Counted from the first letter of the stretch, positions 23,200 through 32,095 are shown. The stretch: DNA of 64,000 nt from Paractinoplanes tereljensis (GCF_016862435.1 NZ_BOMY01000022.1:496001-560000); one strand, 5' to 3'. Notes: generated by a model from the sequence alone, not told the origin. A program made the numbers and translations.

Positions 23200-23736
23200 A
23201 TGCCACGCCCAGCGGACCCGACCGGCCGCGACCGCATCCTGTCCACCGCGACCGCGCTGTTCTACACACACGGCGTCCGCGCGGTCGGCATGGCCCAGGT
23301 GATCGAGGCCGCGGCCTGCGGAAAACACATGCTCTACCGCCATTTCCCCAGCAAGGCCGCCCTGGCCGCGGCGTACCTGGAGCAGGTGCGCACCGAGCGC
23401 GACCGCTCCGCGGGCGCCGCCGTCGCCGAAGCGTCCGACCCTGCCGCCCAGCTGGTGGCCCTGGTGGCCGAGGTAGCCGCCTGGACCCGCCGGGGTGACT
23501 ATCGGGGTTGCGCCTTCCGCAACTACCTGACCGAGTTCCCCACCGCCGACGACGACCCGGCCCGGGTGGCCCGCGCTTATCTGCGAGACACCCGCCACCA
23601 GATCGACGACCTGGTCCGCGACCTGGGAAAGCCCCCGCTGGTCGCCGACCGCCTGTGGTTGCTGATCGACGCCCTCTACGCCGCCACCGGCAGCGATCCC
23701 GAGGTGGCCGTCAGCTGGGCACGCGAGCTGGTGTAG
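23200..23736 (+). CDS. TetR family regulator
   Basis: 178 residues from ATG 23200. The helix-turn-helix reads VGMAQVIEAAACGKHMLYRHFPSKAAL (about 30-57). The C-terminal half contains GDYRGCAFRNYLTEFP and the IDALYAATGSD helix typical of the TetR group linked to small-molecule and acyl-CoA sensing. It is expected to repress the divergent thiolase and itself through the paired dyads. Its last 26 bp overlap the convergent GGDEF-EAL gene. Confidence 0.9.
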   Translation: MPRPADPTGRDRILSTATALFYTHGVRAVGMAQVIEAAACGKHMLYRHFPSKAALAAAYLEQVRTERDRSAGAAVAEASDPAAQLVALVAEVAAWTRRGDYRGCAFRNYLTEFPTADDDPARVARAYLRDTRHQIDDLVRDLGKPPLVADRLWLLIDALYAATGSDPEVAVSWARELV

Positions 23737-25414
23737 CCACGTCGAGGCGATCCGGTGGGACCGGGCGTCCGAAGTGGTAGCCCTGCAGGACGTCGAAGCC
23801 GGCCGCGGTCAGGATGTCGGCTGTCTCCTGGTCCTCCACGCCCTCCGCCACCAGGGTCAGGTGCAGGCCCTTGGCCATCGCCGCTACCGCCTCCACGATG
23901 GCCCGCTCCCGGGCGTGGTGGATGCCGTGCACGAAGGTCTGGTCCAGTTTCAGCTCGTCCAGCGGGAGCTGGGTCAGCAACGCGAGTGACGTGTAACCCG
24001 TGCCGAAGTCGTCCATGGCCACCCGTACGCCCAGCTCTCGGATTTTTCGCAGGTGGTCGGCGCTTCGGTCGGGGCGGGTCATCACGGCGCTCTCGGTTAT
24101 CTCGACTATCAGAGCGTCGGCCGGCAGGCGGTGCTCGGTGAGCAGGCCCTCGATCACGCCGACGATGCGGTCCTGGGCCAGCACCGGCGCCGGCAGGTTG
24201 ACCGCGACCGGGACCGGCCAGCCGGTTCGGTGCCAGCGGGCGGTCTGGGCGATCGCCTCGCTCAGCACGCGGTCGGTGAGGGCCTGGATGACCTCGGAGC
24301 GTTCGGCGCCGGGCAGGAACGCGGCCGGGCTCAGCAGGCCGTGCCGGGGGTGGTCCCAGCGGACCAGGGCCTCCAGCGAGACGACGGCGCCGGTGCGGGC
24401 GTCGACAAGCGGCTGATAGTGCAGCACCAACTCGCCCTGGTCGATGGCGGTGCGCAGTTCGGCCTGCAGGCGCAGGTCGGTGCCGGCGGCCAACTCGGGG
24501 CGCCATCGTTCGACGGCGGTGCGGTGGCGTTTGGCGGCGTACATCGCGGTGTCCGCGCCGGCCAGGAGTTCGGCCAGGTCGCGGTGGCCGGGGGTGGTGC
24601 GGGCGATGCCGAGCGACGCCTCGACGGTGATCGGGACGCCGGCCACGGTGAACGGGCCCTGGATGTCGTGCAGCAGGCGGCGGCCTAGGTTTTCCAGGTC
24701 GTCGGCCGGGTCGTCCAGCAGCAGCACGAACTCGTCACCGCCGAGCCGGAACACCTCGGCGAACTCGGGCGCGGCGGCGAGCACCGACGCGACCCGGCGC
24801 AGCAGCTCGTCGCCGCGGGTGTGGCCGAGCTCGTCGTTGATCTCCTTGAACCGGTCCAGGTCGAGCAGCATCAGCGCGACCGGGCGGTCGGAGCCGGCCA
24901 GGGCCGCGCCGGCCACCTCGGTGAGCCGGCGCCGGTTGCCGAGGCCGGTGAGGACGTCCTGCTGGGCGAGAGTTTCATAACGCCGGCTCAGGTGTTCTAC
25001 AAGGGGGCCGACCGGGGCGATGCCGAGCCGGCCGTCGTCGAACTGGACGACGACCGGGTTGGGCTTGGCCGAGTTGGGGCGGGCCAGCACGGCCCGGGCC
25101 GCGTCGACCCAGGCGGTGCCCTCCGGCAGCACCAGGGCCGGGCGGCGCAGGACGGCCCGGGCCGGGCGGCGGAACAGCAGCGCCCGGCCGTAGCCGAGCC
25201 GTCCGGCGAGGACGGCTTCCAGGTAGGCGCGGTCGAGTACGTACAGGGTGCCGCCGTCGTCGGCGACCAGGCCGAGGCAGTCCGGATCGGCCCTGATCAT
25301 GGCCTCGATCGCACCGACGCCGACGTCCGCGGCGACGACGGTCACCGGGGTGGCGAGGTCACCGAGCACAGGTGCGTTCGGCACGCGGAAACAGTACGTC
25401 AGCAGCGGGGACAA
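23711..25414 (-). CDS. GGDEF-EAL cyclic di-GMP enzyme with N-terminal CBS-like region
   Basis: 567 residues from TTG 25414; GTG 25384 is an alternative. Residues about 8-150 resemble a CBS pair (PVLGDLATPVTVVAADVGVGAIEAM, then DDGRLGIAPVGPLVEHL). The diguanylate cyclase domain (about 155-315) has intact GGDEF in FRLGGDEFVLL. The phosphodiesterase domain (about 325-560) has intact EAL in SLEALVRW, DDFGTGY and EGVE. Both catalytic sites look competent, so the protein may make or degrade c-di-GMP according to a ligand bound by the N-terminal region, possibly a nucleotide. It has no membrane segment. Convergent with tetR. Confidence 0.93.
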   Translation of the reverse strand: MSPLLTYCFRVPNAPVLGDLATPVTVVAADVGVGAIEAMIRADPDCLGLVADDGGTLYVLDRAYLEAVLAGRLGYGRALLFRRPARAVLRRPALVLPEGTAWVDAARAVLARPNSAKPNPVVVQFDDGRLGIAPVGPLVEHLSRRYETLAQQDVLTGLGNRRRLTEVAGAALAGSDRPVALMLLDLDRFKEINDELGHTRGDELLRRVASVLAAAPEFAEVFRLGGDEFVLLLDDPADDLENLGRRLLHDIQGPFTVAGVPITVEASLGIARTTPGHRDLAELLAGADTAMYAAKRHRTAVERWRPELAAGTDLRLQAELRTAIDQGELVLHYQPLVDARTGAVVSLEALVRWDHPRHGLLSPAAFLPGAERSEVIQALTDRVLSEAIAQTARWHRTGWPVPVAVNLPAPVLAQDRIVGVIEGLLTEHRLPADALIVEITESAVMTRPDRSADHLRKIRELGVRVAMDDFGTGYTSLALLTQLPLDELKLDQTFVHGIHHARERAIVEAVAAMAKGLHLTLVAEGVEDQETADILTAAGFDVLQGYHFGRPVPPDRLDVATPARVPS

Positions 25415-25507
25415 GATCGGTTACGCAATGAAGAATTCATTAATGCCGGTTGGTCACACGGACGGGGCGCGCCAGCGCGTGCCCGCTCGATCGCTTAGAG
25501 TCCGCCC

Positions 25508-26131
25508 ATGGCGACAATCCACCAGGCCACTCTCACTCCGACCAAGCTCGAGTTGCTCACGACCTGGCTTTCCAGCCGCCACTGGTACCCCGGCGAGTAC
25601 GTCAAGGACCTCCAGCGGGTCGGCGCGTGCCGGTTCGACGACCCGGCCGGCGAGGTCGGGCTCGAGATGATCGTGGTCCGGGCCGAGGACGGCCCCCTGG
25701 TCCACGTGCCGCTCACCTACCGGGGCGCCGCGCTCGAGGACGCCGAGCAGCACCTGATCGGCACCATGGAGCATTCGGTGCTCGGCACCCGCTGGGTCTA
25801 TGACGCGGTCGCCGACCCGGTCTACCTGTCGGTGCTGACGGCGACGATCCGCACCGGCGGCGAACAGGCCGAAGAGCTGGTGGAGACCCAGGACGGCCCG
25901 CAGCGCCGCGAACCCAACATGCGCGTACGCGGTAGCGGCCAGGACCGGACGTCGGCCCCGGTGGGGCCTCCGGTCCGGCTGGAGGAGGGGGATCCGGCGG
26001 TGGTGGTGACCGAGGAGGTACGGCTAGAACTGCGCCGCGTGCTCAGCTCCGAGCCGGCCGACGGAGTTCTATATCTCTCCGGCACCTGGGAAGGGAACTC
26101 CTCGCCGACAGTTCTAGCTGAGCTCCACTGA
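25508..26131 (+). CDS. Maltokinase N-terminal cap-like (CG0192-related) protein
   Basis: 207 residues from ATG 25508. The beginning IHQATLTPTKLELLTTWLSSRHWYPG and the following RVGACRFDDPAGEVGLEMIVV match the cap domain of actinobacterial maltokinases, here as a free-standing protein without the kinase domain. It may bind sugar phosphates or serve as a regulatory subunit; no catalytic residues are recognisable. The central part (about 125-155) is charged and probably disordered. No neighbour is a trehalose or glycogen gene, so its partner must lie elsewhere. Confidence 0.7.
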   Translation: MATIHQATLTPTKLELLTTWLSSRHWYPGEYVKDLQRVGACRFDDPAGEVGLEMIVVRAEDGPLVHVPLTYRGAALEDAEQHLIGTMEHSVLGTRWVYDAVADPVYLSVLTATIRTGGEQAEELVETQDGPQRREPNMRVRGSGQDRTSAPVGPPVRLEEGDPAVVVTEEVRLELRRVLSSEPADGVLYLSGTWEGNSSPTVLAELH

Positions 26132-26138
26132 GCTGGCT

Positions 26139-26804
26139 TTACTTGGCGACGCCTATCGTGTGCCCGATCGTCTCGGGCTGCTCCAGGCAGGCGAGCATCT
26201 GGTGGGCCACGTCGGCGCGGGAGGCGGTGAGGCCGCCGCGCACGTTGCGGTCCACCGCCGTCCGGTACCGCCCGCTCAGCGGCTTGTCGGTAAGTCGCGG
26301 CGGGCGGCTGATCGTCCAGTCCAGACCGCTCGCGCGCACCGCGTCCTCCATCTCGGCCAGGTCGGCGTAGTGCTCGCGGAACATTCGATGGGTGAACGGA
26401 ACCCCGAGGTGGCGCATGAAGAAGCCGTCACCCGGGTCGTGTCGCGGCGGATGCGGCCGGGCCGGGGACGGCAGCGTCCCGATCGGCGCCGCGCTCACCA
26501 CGATCAGGCGCCGGACGCCGACCCGCCGGGCCGCCTCGATCAGCGCGGCGGTGCCCCGGGTGGCGACCCCGGCCTCGGACGTGGTGCGGGCACCGAGCCC
26601 GGACAGCACGGCGTCGGAGCCCTTGATCGCCTCGGTCAGGGCCGGCAGGTCGGGGTGCGCGAGATCGGCATAAGCCGTACGCACCGGTGCGGTGATCTTC
26701 TCCGGGCTGCGTGCCACGGCGGTCACGTCGTGCCCCGCGTCGACGGCCTGCAGCAGTAGTTGCCGCCCGATTCCCCCGGTGGCAGCGACAATGGTGAGCC
26801 TCAT
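26139..26804 (-). CDS. NAD(P)-binding atypical SDR (NmrA-like)
   Basis: 221 residues. The Rossmann dinucleotide motif is VAATGGIGRQ at residues 5-14, and RLIVVSAAPIG is the core strand following the cofactor site. The C-terminal segment GLDWTISRPPRLTDKP is typical of NmrA-like/atypical SDRs that act as NAD(P)H-binding sensors or quinone reductases. There is no YxxxK catalytic pair. It is divergent from a MarR gene, and similar MarR-SDR pairs respond to quinones or electrophiles. Confidence 0.87.
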   Translation of the reverse strand: MRLTIVAATGGIGRQLLLQAVDAGHDVTAVARSPEKITAPVRTAYADLAHPDLPALTEAIKGSDAVLSGLGARTTSEAGVATRGTAALIEAARRVGVRRLIVVSAAPIGTLPSPARPHPPRHDPGDGFFMRHLGVPFTHRMFREHYADLAEMEDAVRASGLDWTISRPPRLTDKPLSGRYRTAVDRNVRGGLTASRADVAHQMLACLEQPETIGHTIGVAK

Positions 26805-26871
26805 GCCGTTCCTCCCCCACGTCAGTCAGTTACTATGAAAACCATAACATCTCCTTTGGGGTTCGTACTAT

Positions 26872-27345
26872 ATGGAATCCGTACCATCTTCCGACGCGCG
26901 TGACCGCCGCCGGCTCACCAACGGGGTCAAGCAGGCCCTGCGCGAGACCACGCTCCGGATCGCGCAGCTGAACCACCAGGTCAGCGGCAAGCTGGGGCTG
27001 CGCGACGTCGACTACGACTGCCTCAACCTGCTCAACCTGCACGGCCCGATCAGTCCGGGCGCGCTGGCGAAGCTGGCCGGGGTGCATCCGGCCACGATGA
27101 CCGGCATCCTCGACCGCCTGGAGAAGGCCGGCTGGGTGGCCCGCGACCGCGACCCGGCGGATCGCCGGGCCACGGTGATCGTCGTGCACCGCGAGCGCGG
27201 CGGCGAGGTGCGCGCCCTCTACGCCGGCCCGAACGCGGAGATGGACGACATCTGCGCCGGCTACAGCCCCGAGCAGCTGGCAACGATCATCGATTTTCTA
27301 CAACGCGCGGCCGACGTAGGACTACGGGCGACCCGAGAGTTGTAG
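26872..27345 (+). CDS. MarR family transcriptional regulator
   Basis: 157 residues from ATG 26872. The winged helix (about 45-110) includes ISPGALAKLAGVHPATMTGILDRLEKAGWV and the wing RDPADRRATVIVV. The C-terminal helices (EQLATIIDFLQRAADVG) dimerise. The 67-bp gap to the divergent SDR gene holds TATG-AAAAC-CATA (26834-26846) and GTAC repeats that could be operators. It probably controls the SDR gene. Its 3' end overlaps the convergent oxidoreductase by 24 bp. Confidence 0.9.
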   Translation: MESVPSSDARDRRRLTNGVKQALRETTLRIAQLNHQVSGKLGLRDVDYDCLNLLNLHGPISPGALAKLAGVHPATMTGILDRLEKAGWVARDRDPADRRATVIVVHRERGGEVRALYAGPNAEMDDICAGYSPEQLATIIDFLQRAADVGLRATREL

Positions 27346-28278
27346 AAGTTCCTTGGCCGCGAAATCGAGGAAGCCGTCCATGTCGGGACCGCAGTTCATC
27401 AACGCGATGTGGTCGTAACCGGCGTCCTGGTGCTTGCGGATCGCCTCGAGGTACGGCTGCGGATCCGGCCCGACGACGAACTGTTCCCGGACGTCCTCGG
27501 GCCGGACGGTCGCGCTGGCCGCCTCGAAGTTGACCGGGTTGGGCAGCTCGGACATCACCTTCCAGCCGGTGACCGCCCATCGGGTCGTCTCGTGCGCGGC
27601 CCGCACGGCGTCGTCGGCATTCGGCGCCCACGCGACCGGGATCTCCGCGTACTTCGGCCCGTCGCCGCCCGCGTTCGTGAAGGCCTCGACCAGGTCGGCG
27701 CGGGGCTCGGTGGCGAACAGGCCGGAACCGTGCGTGGCCGCCAGCTCCGCGGCCTGCTTCCCGCCGGCCGCCACCGCGATCCGCGGCAGCCGGTCCGGCA
27801 GATCGAAGACCTGGGCGTCCTCCAACGTCAAATACTTTCCGTCGTACGACTGGTAGCCGCCCTGCCACAACAGGTTGATGATGTCCAGCGCCTCGGCGAG
27901 CAGCGCCTGCCGTTCCCGTACAGCCGGAAAACCGCGACCCACCACGTGCTCGTTGAGCCTCTCACCGGAACCGACGCCCAGCGTGAATCGATCATCGGAG
28001 ATGATCGCCAGGGTCGCCGCGGCCTGCGCGATGATCGCCGGGTGGTAACGCACGGTAGGGCACGTGACCCCGGTCGCCAGCCCGAGCCGGGACGTCCGCG
28101 CGGCCACCGCGCCCAGCACGCTCCAGACGAACGGCGAGTGACCCTGCACGTCCAGCCACGGGTGGTAGTGGTCGCTCATCTCGACGAACGCGAACCCGGC
28201 CTCCTCGGCCCGCACCGCCTGCCGGATCAGCTCCTTGGGCCCGAACGCTTCCGCCGCCAGCTTGAATCCCAGTTCCAT
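27322..28278 (-). CDS. F420-dependent LLM-class oxidoreductase (TIGR03557 type)
   Basis: 318 residues from ATG 28278. The start MELGFKLAAEAFGPKELIRQA and motifs EMSDHYHPWLDVQGHSPFVW, LGVGSGERLNEH and LPRIAVAAGGKQAAELA match the F420-dependent glucose-6-phosphate dehydrogenase-like luciferase fold. Such enzymes use coenzyme F420 for hydride transfer; F420 is present in actinomycetes. The true substrate of this subgroup is not settled. It is divergent from the DHPS-like gene with only 43 bp between the starts. Confidence 0.88.
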   Translation of the reverse strand: MELGFKLAAEAFGPKELIRQAVRAEEAGFAFVEMSDHYHPWLDVQGHSPFVWSVLGAVAARTSRLGLATGVTCPTVRYHPAIIAQAAATLAIISDDRFTLGVGSGERLNEHVVGRGFPAVRERQALLAEALDIINLLWQGGYQSYDGKYLTLEDAQVFDLPDRLPRIAVAAGGKQAAELAATHGSGLFATEPRADLVEAFTNAGGDGPKYAEIPVAWAPNADDAVRAAHETTRWAVTGWKVMSELPNPVNFEAASATVRPEDVREQFVVGPDPQPYLEAIRKHQDAGYDHIALMNCGPDMDGFLDFAAKELLQLSGRP

Positions 28279-28321
28279 GGCCTCGGCATGCCCGGAACAC
28301 AGCCTGTTAACCTCGCGAATC

Positions 28322-29185
28322 GTGGGCGACGCGGAAAAACGGATCATCGGCGGGCGCGAGTTCGACTTCGCGCGGCAGGTCGCGGTGATGGCGATCGTGA
28401 ACCGGACACCGGACTCGTTCCACGATCGGGGCAGCACGTTTGCGCTCGAGAAGGCCCTCGAGCGGGTCAAGCAGGCGGCCGACGAGGGGGCCGACTGGAT
28501 CGACATCGGCGGGGTGCCGTTCGCGCCCGGGCCGGAGGTCAGCGCGGCCGAGGAGATCGACCGGGTGTTACCGGTAGTGACCGAGGCGCGCCATCTGGCG
28601 GTGGTCTCGGTGGACACCTTCCGCCCGGAGGTGGCCCGGGCGGTGATCGAGGCCGGCGCCGGCGTCATCAACGACACGTCCGGCCTGCGCGACCCGGCGA
28701 TGGCCGACGCGGTGGCCGGCACCGACGCCCAGCTGGTGATCACGCACAGCCTGGCCCCGCCGCGCACCCCGTGGCCGAGCCCGCGGTACACGGACGTGAC
28801 CGCCCAGGTGGCCGGGTTCCTGCGCGAGCGGGTCGCGCTGGCGCTGTCCCGCGGCGTACGCCCGGATCAGCTCATCATCGATCCGGGCCACGACCTGAAC
28901 AAGAACACGCTGCAGACGCTGGAGGTAACCCGGCGGCTCGACGAGATCGCCGCGGTCGGCTACCCGCTGCTGGCTGCGGTGAGCAACAAGGACTTCATCG
29001 GCGAGACCCTGGACGCCGCCCAGACCGACCGACTCAGCGGCACCCTGGCCGCGGTCGTCTTCTGCATCACCCGCGGCGCCCGGATCGTGCGGGTGCACGA
29101 CGTGGCGGCCACGGTGGACGCCGTCCGGATGACCGAGGCCATGCTCGGCTGGCGCCCACCCGTCTACACCAGGCACAACGTGTAG
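28322..29185 (+). CDS. Dihydropteroate synthase homologue, FolP2-like
   Basis: 287 residues from GTG 28322; the frame is open to 28235 but that would overlap the divergent gene. It has the pterin-binding TIM barrel with MAIVNRTPDSFHDRG, IDIGGVPFAPGPEVS, VSVDTFRPEVA, INDTSGL and VSNKDFIGETL. True FolP has DIGGESTRPG at the second site; here the ESTRPG segment is replaced. This matches the second actinobacterial paralogue (mycobacterial FolP2), which in M. leprae was reported to lack DHPS activity. A pterin-binding role other than folate synthesis is possible. There are no other folate genes nearby. Confidence 0.85.
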   Translation: MGDAEKRIIGGREFDFARQVAVMAIVNRTPDSFHDRGSTFALEKALERVKQAADEGADWIDIGGVPFAPGPEVSAAEEIDRVLPVVTEARHLAVVSVDTFRPEVARAVIEAGAGVINDTSGLRDPAMADAVAGTDAQLVITHSLAPPRTPWPSPRYTDVTAQVAGFLRERVALALSRGVRPDQLIIDPGHDLNKNTLQTLEVTRRLDEIAAVGYPLLAAVSNKDFIGETLDAAQTDRLSGTLAAVVFCITRGARIVRVHDVAATVDAVRMTEAMLGWRPPVYTRHNV

Positions 29186-29193
29186 GGCCGGTC

Positions 29194-29745
29194 CTAGTGC
29201 TTGTGGTCCCAGGTGGCCATCAGGTCGACCATCCACGGCTGGCGGGGCACCGGGTCGGGACCGACCACGTGCATCGCGCCCAGGCAGGTGAGCAGCATGC
29301 CGATCGAGAAGAACTCGCGGGCCTCGGTTGAGCTGACCCCGGTCACCTCGCGCACGGTGTCGTAGAGCAGGCCGAAGCAGGCCCGCACCGGGTCGCCGAT
29401 GGCCGGGTCGGCGGCAGCCGTGAAGCCGTGCAGCAGCAGGACGATCAGCTCCCGCTCGGCCAGCAGCTCGTCGTACGCCTCGCCGAGCGAAGCCAGCGTC
29501 GGCTCGGCCGCGGCCGCTTCCCGGAACTTCGCCTCGATCCGGGCGCCGGCGTGGTTCACCGCCGCGATGAACAGCTCCTGCTTGGTGCGGAAGATCCGGA
29601 TCACGTACGGCTGGGACACGCCGGCCAGGCGCGCGACCTGGTCGGTGGTGGTGCCGGCGTAGCCGCCGTGACTGAACGCGGTGACGGCAGCGGTCACGAG
29701 TTGCTCGTGCCGTTCCTCCGCGGTGAGACGAGTGCGGGTGGTCAT
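29194..29745 (-). CDS. TetR family regulator
   Basis: 183 residues from ATG 29745; an earlier in-frame start at 29766 would include the operator. The helix-turn-helix is TTTDQVARLAGVSQPYVIRIFRTKQEL (about 35-61). The C-terminal domain has ERELIVLLLHGFTAAADP, a common actinobacterial TetR fold. It is divergent from an MFS exporter, with two near-identical 16-bp palindromes between them, a standard drug-efflux arrangement in which the substrate of the pump lifts repression. Confidence 0.91.
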   Translation of the reverse strand: MTTRTRLTAEERHEQLVTAAVTAFSHGGYAGTTTDQVARLAGVSQPYVIRIFRTKQELFIAAVNHAGARIEAKFREAAAAEPTLASLGEAYDELLAERELIVLLLHGFTAAADPAIGDPVRACFGLLYDTVREVTGVSSTEAREFFSIGMLLTCLGAMHVVGPDPVPRQPWMVDLMATWDHKH

Positions 29746-29754
29746 GGTTGACAG

Positions 29755-29803
29755 GTTATCAGTCAATAACTAACGTGGTCCGCAGAAGTTATCAGTCGAT
29801 AAC
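29755..29803. promoter_or_regulatory. Paired TetR operators upstream of the MFS exporter
   Basis: GTTATCAGTCAATAAC (29755-29770) and GTTATCAGTCGATAAC (29788-29803) are 16-bp dyads that differ in one base and lie 33 bp apart. The first begins 10 bp before the tetR start and the second ends 20 bp before the exporter start, so one repressor can silence both genes. Confidence 0.8.
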
Positions 29804-29822
29804 AACTACCGGGGAGCGCAGC

Positions 29823-31232
29823 ATGTCCACCTCTACCGCCGTACGCCCGCAGGCCTCTCGGCCCGCCCGCCGCCCGCGCCCGCTGGCGGCGGTCCTCGCC
29901 GCCGTCGGCATCCCGATCTTCATGGTCACCCTCGACAACCTGGTGGTGAGCACCGCGCTGCCAGTGATCCGCGAGGACCTGGGCGCGTCCCTCACCGACC
30001 TTCAGTGGTTCGTCAACGCCTACACGCTGCCGTTCGCCGCGTTCCTGCTCACCGCCGCGGCCCTGGGCGACCGGATCGGCCGGCGCCGGATGTTCATCGC
30101 CGGCATCACCGTCTTCACGCTGGCTTCGGCCGCGGCCGGCCTGGCCAGCGAGAGCTGGCAGCTGACCCTGGCCCGGGCGATCCAGGGCCTGGGCGGCGCC
30201 GCTGTCGCACCCCTGTCCCTGACCCTGCTGGCCCAGGCCGTCCCCGACCGGCTGCGCACCGCGGCGGTGGGCATCTGGGGCGGCATCAGCGGCCTCGGCG
30301 TCGCGGTCGGCCCGGTGGTCGGCGGCGCGGTGGTCGAGGGCCTGGACTGGCACTGGATCTTCTGGCTGAACGTGCCCGTCGGCGTGGTGGCGGTAATCCT
30401 GGCCATCACCGTCCTGGACGAGTCCCGCGGCGGCGCCCGCCGCCTCGACCCGCTCGGCCTGGTCCTGTCGGCGGCCGGCATGCTCCTGCTGATCTGGGGC
30501 GTGGTGGACGGCCCCGACCACGGCTGGGCCTCCGCCCGGGTCCTCGGCATGCTCATCACCGGCGCGGTCCTGGTGATCGCCTTCCTGTTCTGGCAGTCCC
30601 GCAACACCACGCCCATGCTGCCGCTGAGCCTGTTCCGCTCACGCGGCTTCAGCCTGGTCAACCTGGTGACCCTGACCTTCTCGGCCGGCACCTTCGGCGC
30701 GGTGTTCCTGCTCGCCCAGTTCTTCCAGGTGGTCCAGGGCCTGAGCCCGCTCGACTCGGGCCTGCGCACCCTGCCCTGGACGATGGCCCCGATGGTGGTG
30801 GCTCCGCTGGCCGGCATCTTCGGCGACCGGCTGGGCCAGCGAAACCTCATCGTCGCCGGCCAGGTGCTGCTGGCCGGCGCCATCCTCTGGATCGGCCTGG
30901 CCAGCACCACCACGGTCAGCTACTCCGACCTGGTGATCGCCTTCGCGATGGCCGGCGTCGGCATGGGCCTGACCTTCGCCCCGATCAGCACGATGGCCCT
31001 GGCCAGCGTCTCCGAACAGCAGCGCGGCGTGGCCTCCGGCGCCAACAACACGGTCCGCGAGCTGGGCGTGGCGGTCGGCGTGGCCACCCTGGCCTCGGTC
31101 TTCAGCTCCTACGGCGGCTACACCACCCACACGGCCTTCGTCGACGGCCTGCGCCCGGCGGTCTTCGTCGGCGCGGCGATCGTCGCGGCCGGCGCGGTAG
31201 CCGCGCTGTGGCTCCCCCGCCGCGCCAGCTGA
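29823..31232 (+). CDS. MFS drug exporter (DHA2, EmrB/QacA family)
   Basis: 469 residues from ATG 29823 with GGGGAG at 29811-29816. About 14 hydrophobic helices are visible. Motif D1/A region reads DLQWFVNAYTLPFAAFLLTAAALGDRIGRRR, and motif C-like GIWGGISGLGVAVGPVVGGAVV is the antiporter signature. It would expel lipophilic compounds in exchange for protons. TMH1 carries an acidic residue in VTLDNLVVSTALP, a DHA2 hallmark. It is followed by a strong hairpin terminator and regulated by the divergent TetR. Confidence 0.93.
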   Translation: MSTSTAVRPQASRPARRPRPLAAVLAAVGIPIFMVTLDNLVVSTALPVIREDLGASLTDLQWFVNAYTLPFAAFLLTAAALGDRIGRRRMFIAGITVFTLASAAAGLASESWQLTLARAIQGLGGAAVAPLSLTLLAQAVPDRLRTAAVGIWGGISGLGVAVGPVVGGAVVEGLDWHWIFWLNVPVGVVAVILAITVLDESRGGARRLDPLGLVLSAAGMLLLIWGVVDGPDHGWASARVLGMLITGAVLVIAFLFWQSRNTTPMLPLSLFRSRGFSLVNLVTLTFSAGTFGAVFLLAQFFQVVQGLSPLDSGLRTLPWTMAPMVVAPLAGIFGDRLGQRNLIVAGQVLLAGAILWIGLASTTTVSYSDLVIAFAMAGVGMGLTFAPISTMALASVSEQQRGVASGANNTVRELGVAVGVATLASVFSSYGGYTTHTAFVDGLRPAVFVGAAIVAAGAVAALWLPRRAS

Positions 31233-31243
31233 CCGGCCCCGAA

Positions 31244-31276
31244 CAGCGACGCAACCGCCCGGCGGTTGCGTCGCTG
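31244..31276 (+). terminator. Hairpin terminator after the MFS exporter
   Basis: Perfect 14-bp stem CAGCGACGCAACCG and complement with loop CCCGG, 11 bp after the stop codon. No T-run follows; it probably acts as a factor-assisted terminator. Confidence 0.75.
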
Positions 31277-31318
31277 AAATCGGTTTGCCGGCCTGCATGA
31301 GCCGCCTACTGTGGCGGC

Positions 31319-32095
31319 GTGACGGCGGATCTGTTCGACGCGGCATCGATGTATGACGAGGATTATCTGCATTTCTTCGCGCCCGGAAGCGGAGCCGGTG
31401 GGCCGACGCACGGCCCGCTCGTCGGGACCGCCTACAGCGACACCAACCCGGCCGCCGAGCTCGTCTGGCAGCTGCTTGGTCTGGAAGCCGGCATGACCGT
31501 GCTCGACCTCGCCTGCGGGCACGGCACCCTGGCCAACGCCCTGGCCGCGCGCGGCTGCGTGGTCACCGGCCTCGACTCGTCCGCGGTCTTCCTGGAACGG
31601 GCCGCAGCCGCCGGCACCAAAGTCGAGTACGTCCGAGGTGACATGCGCGCGCTTCCGGAGTGGACCGGCCGCTTCGATCGGGTGGTCAACTGGACGACCG
31701 CGTTCGGATACTTCGACGACGACACCAACCGGGTCGTCCTGGGGGAGATCGCGCGGGTGCTGCGGCCCGGCGGCCGGCTGGCGATGGACCTCGACAACCT
31801 GGCGAAGTTCCTGGCCGGCTGGACGCCGTCGCGGATCACCGTCGCCCGCGACAACGGTGACATGCTCGTCGACCGGCACCACCTCGACCCGCTGACCGCA
31901 CGCTTCGAGGTGGAACGCACGGTGATCCGCGACGGCCGGGTCCGGAAACTGACCTTCCTCAAGCGGCTGTTCGCCTACCCGGAGCTGCGCGACTGGCTCA
32001 CGGCCGCCGGTTTCACCGGCGTGCAGGGCCACGGCGAGGACGGTACGCCACTGACCGCCGCCCACCATCGCATGATCGTGACCGCCACCCGATGA
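31319..32095 (+). CDS. SAM-dependent methyltransferase
   Basis: 258 residues from GTG 31319. Class I methyltransferase fold with motif I VLDLACGHGTLA (about 61-72), the acidic end of strand 2 TGLDSS, and GDMRALPEW for the adenine contact. The later part RVLRPGGRLAMDLDN is the typical post-motif III. The acceptor is unknown. It begins a run of four genes: its stop overlaps the GrpB start (ATGA), followed closely by the ECF sigma gene and the oxidoreductase. Confidence 0.88.
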   Translation: MTADLFDAASMYDEDYLHFFAPGSGAGGPTHGPLVGTAYSDTNPAAELVWQLLGLEAGMTVLDLACGHGTLANALAARGCVVTGLDSSAVFLERAAAAGTKVEYVRGDMRALPEWTGRFDRVVNWTTAFGYFDDDTNRVVLGEIARVLRPGGRLAMDLDNLAKFLAGWTPSRITVARDNGDMLVDRHHLDPLTARFEVERTVIRDGRVRKLTFLKRLFAYPELRDWLTAAGFTGVQGHGEDGTPLTAAHHRMIVTATR

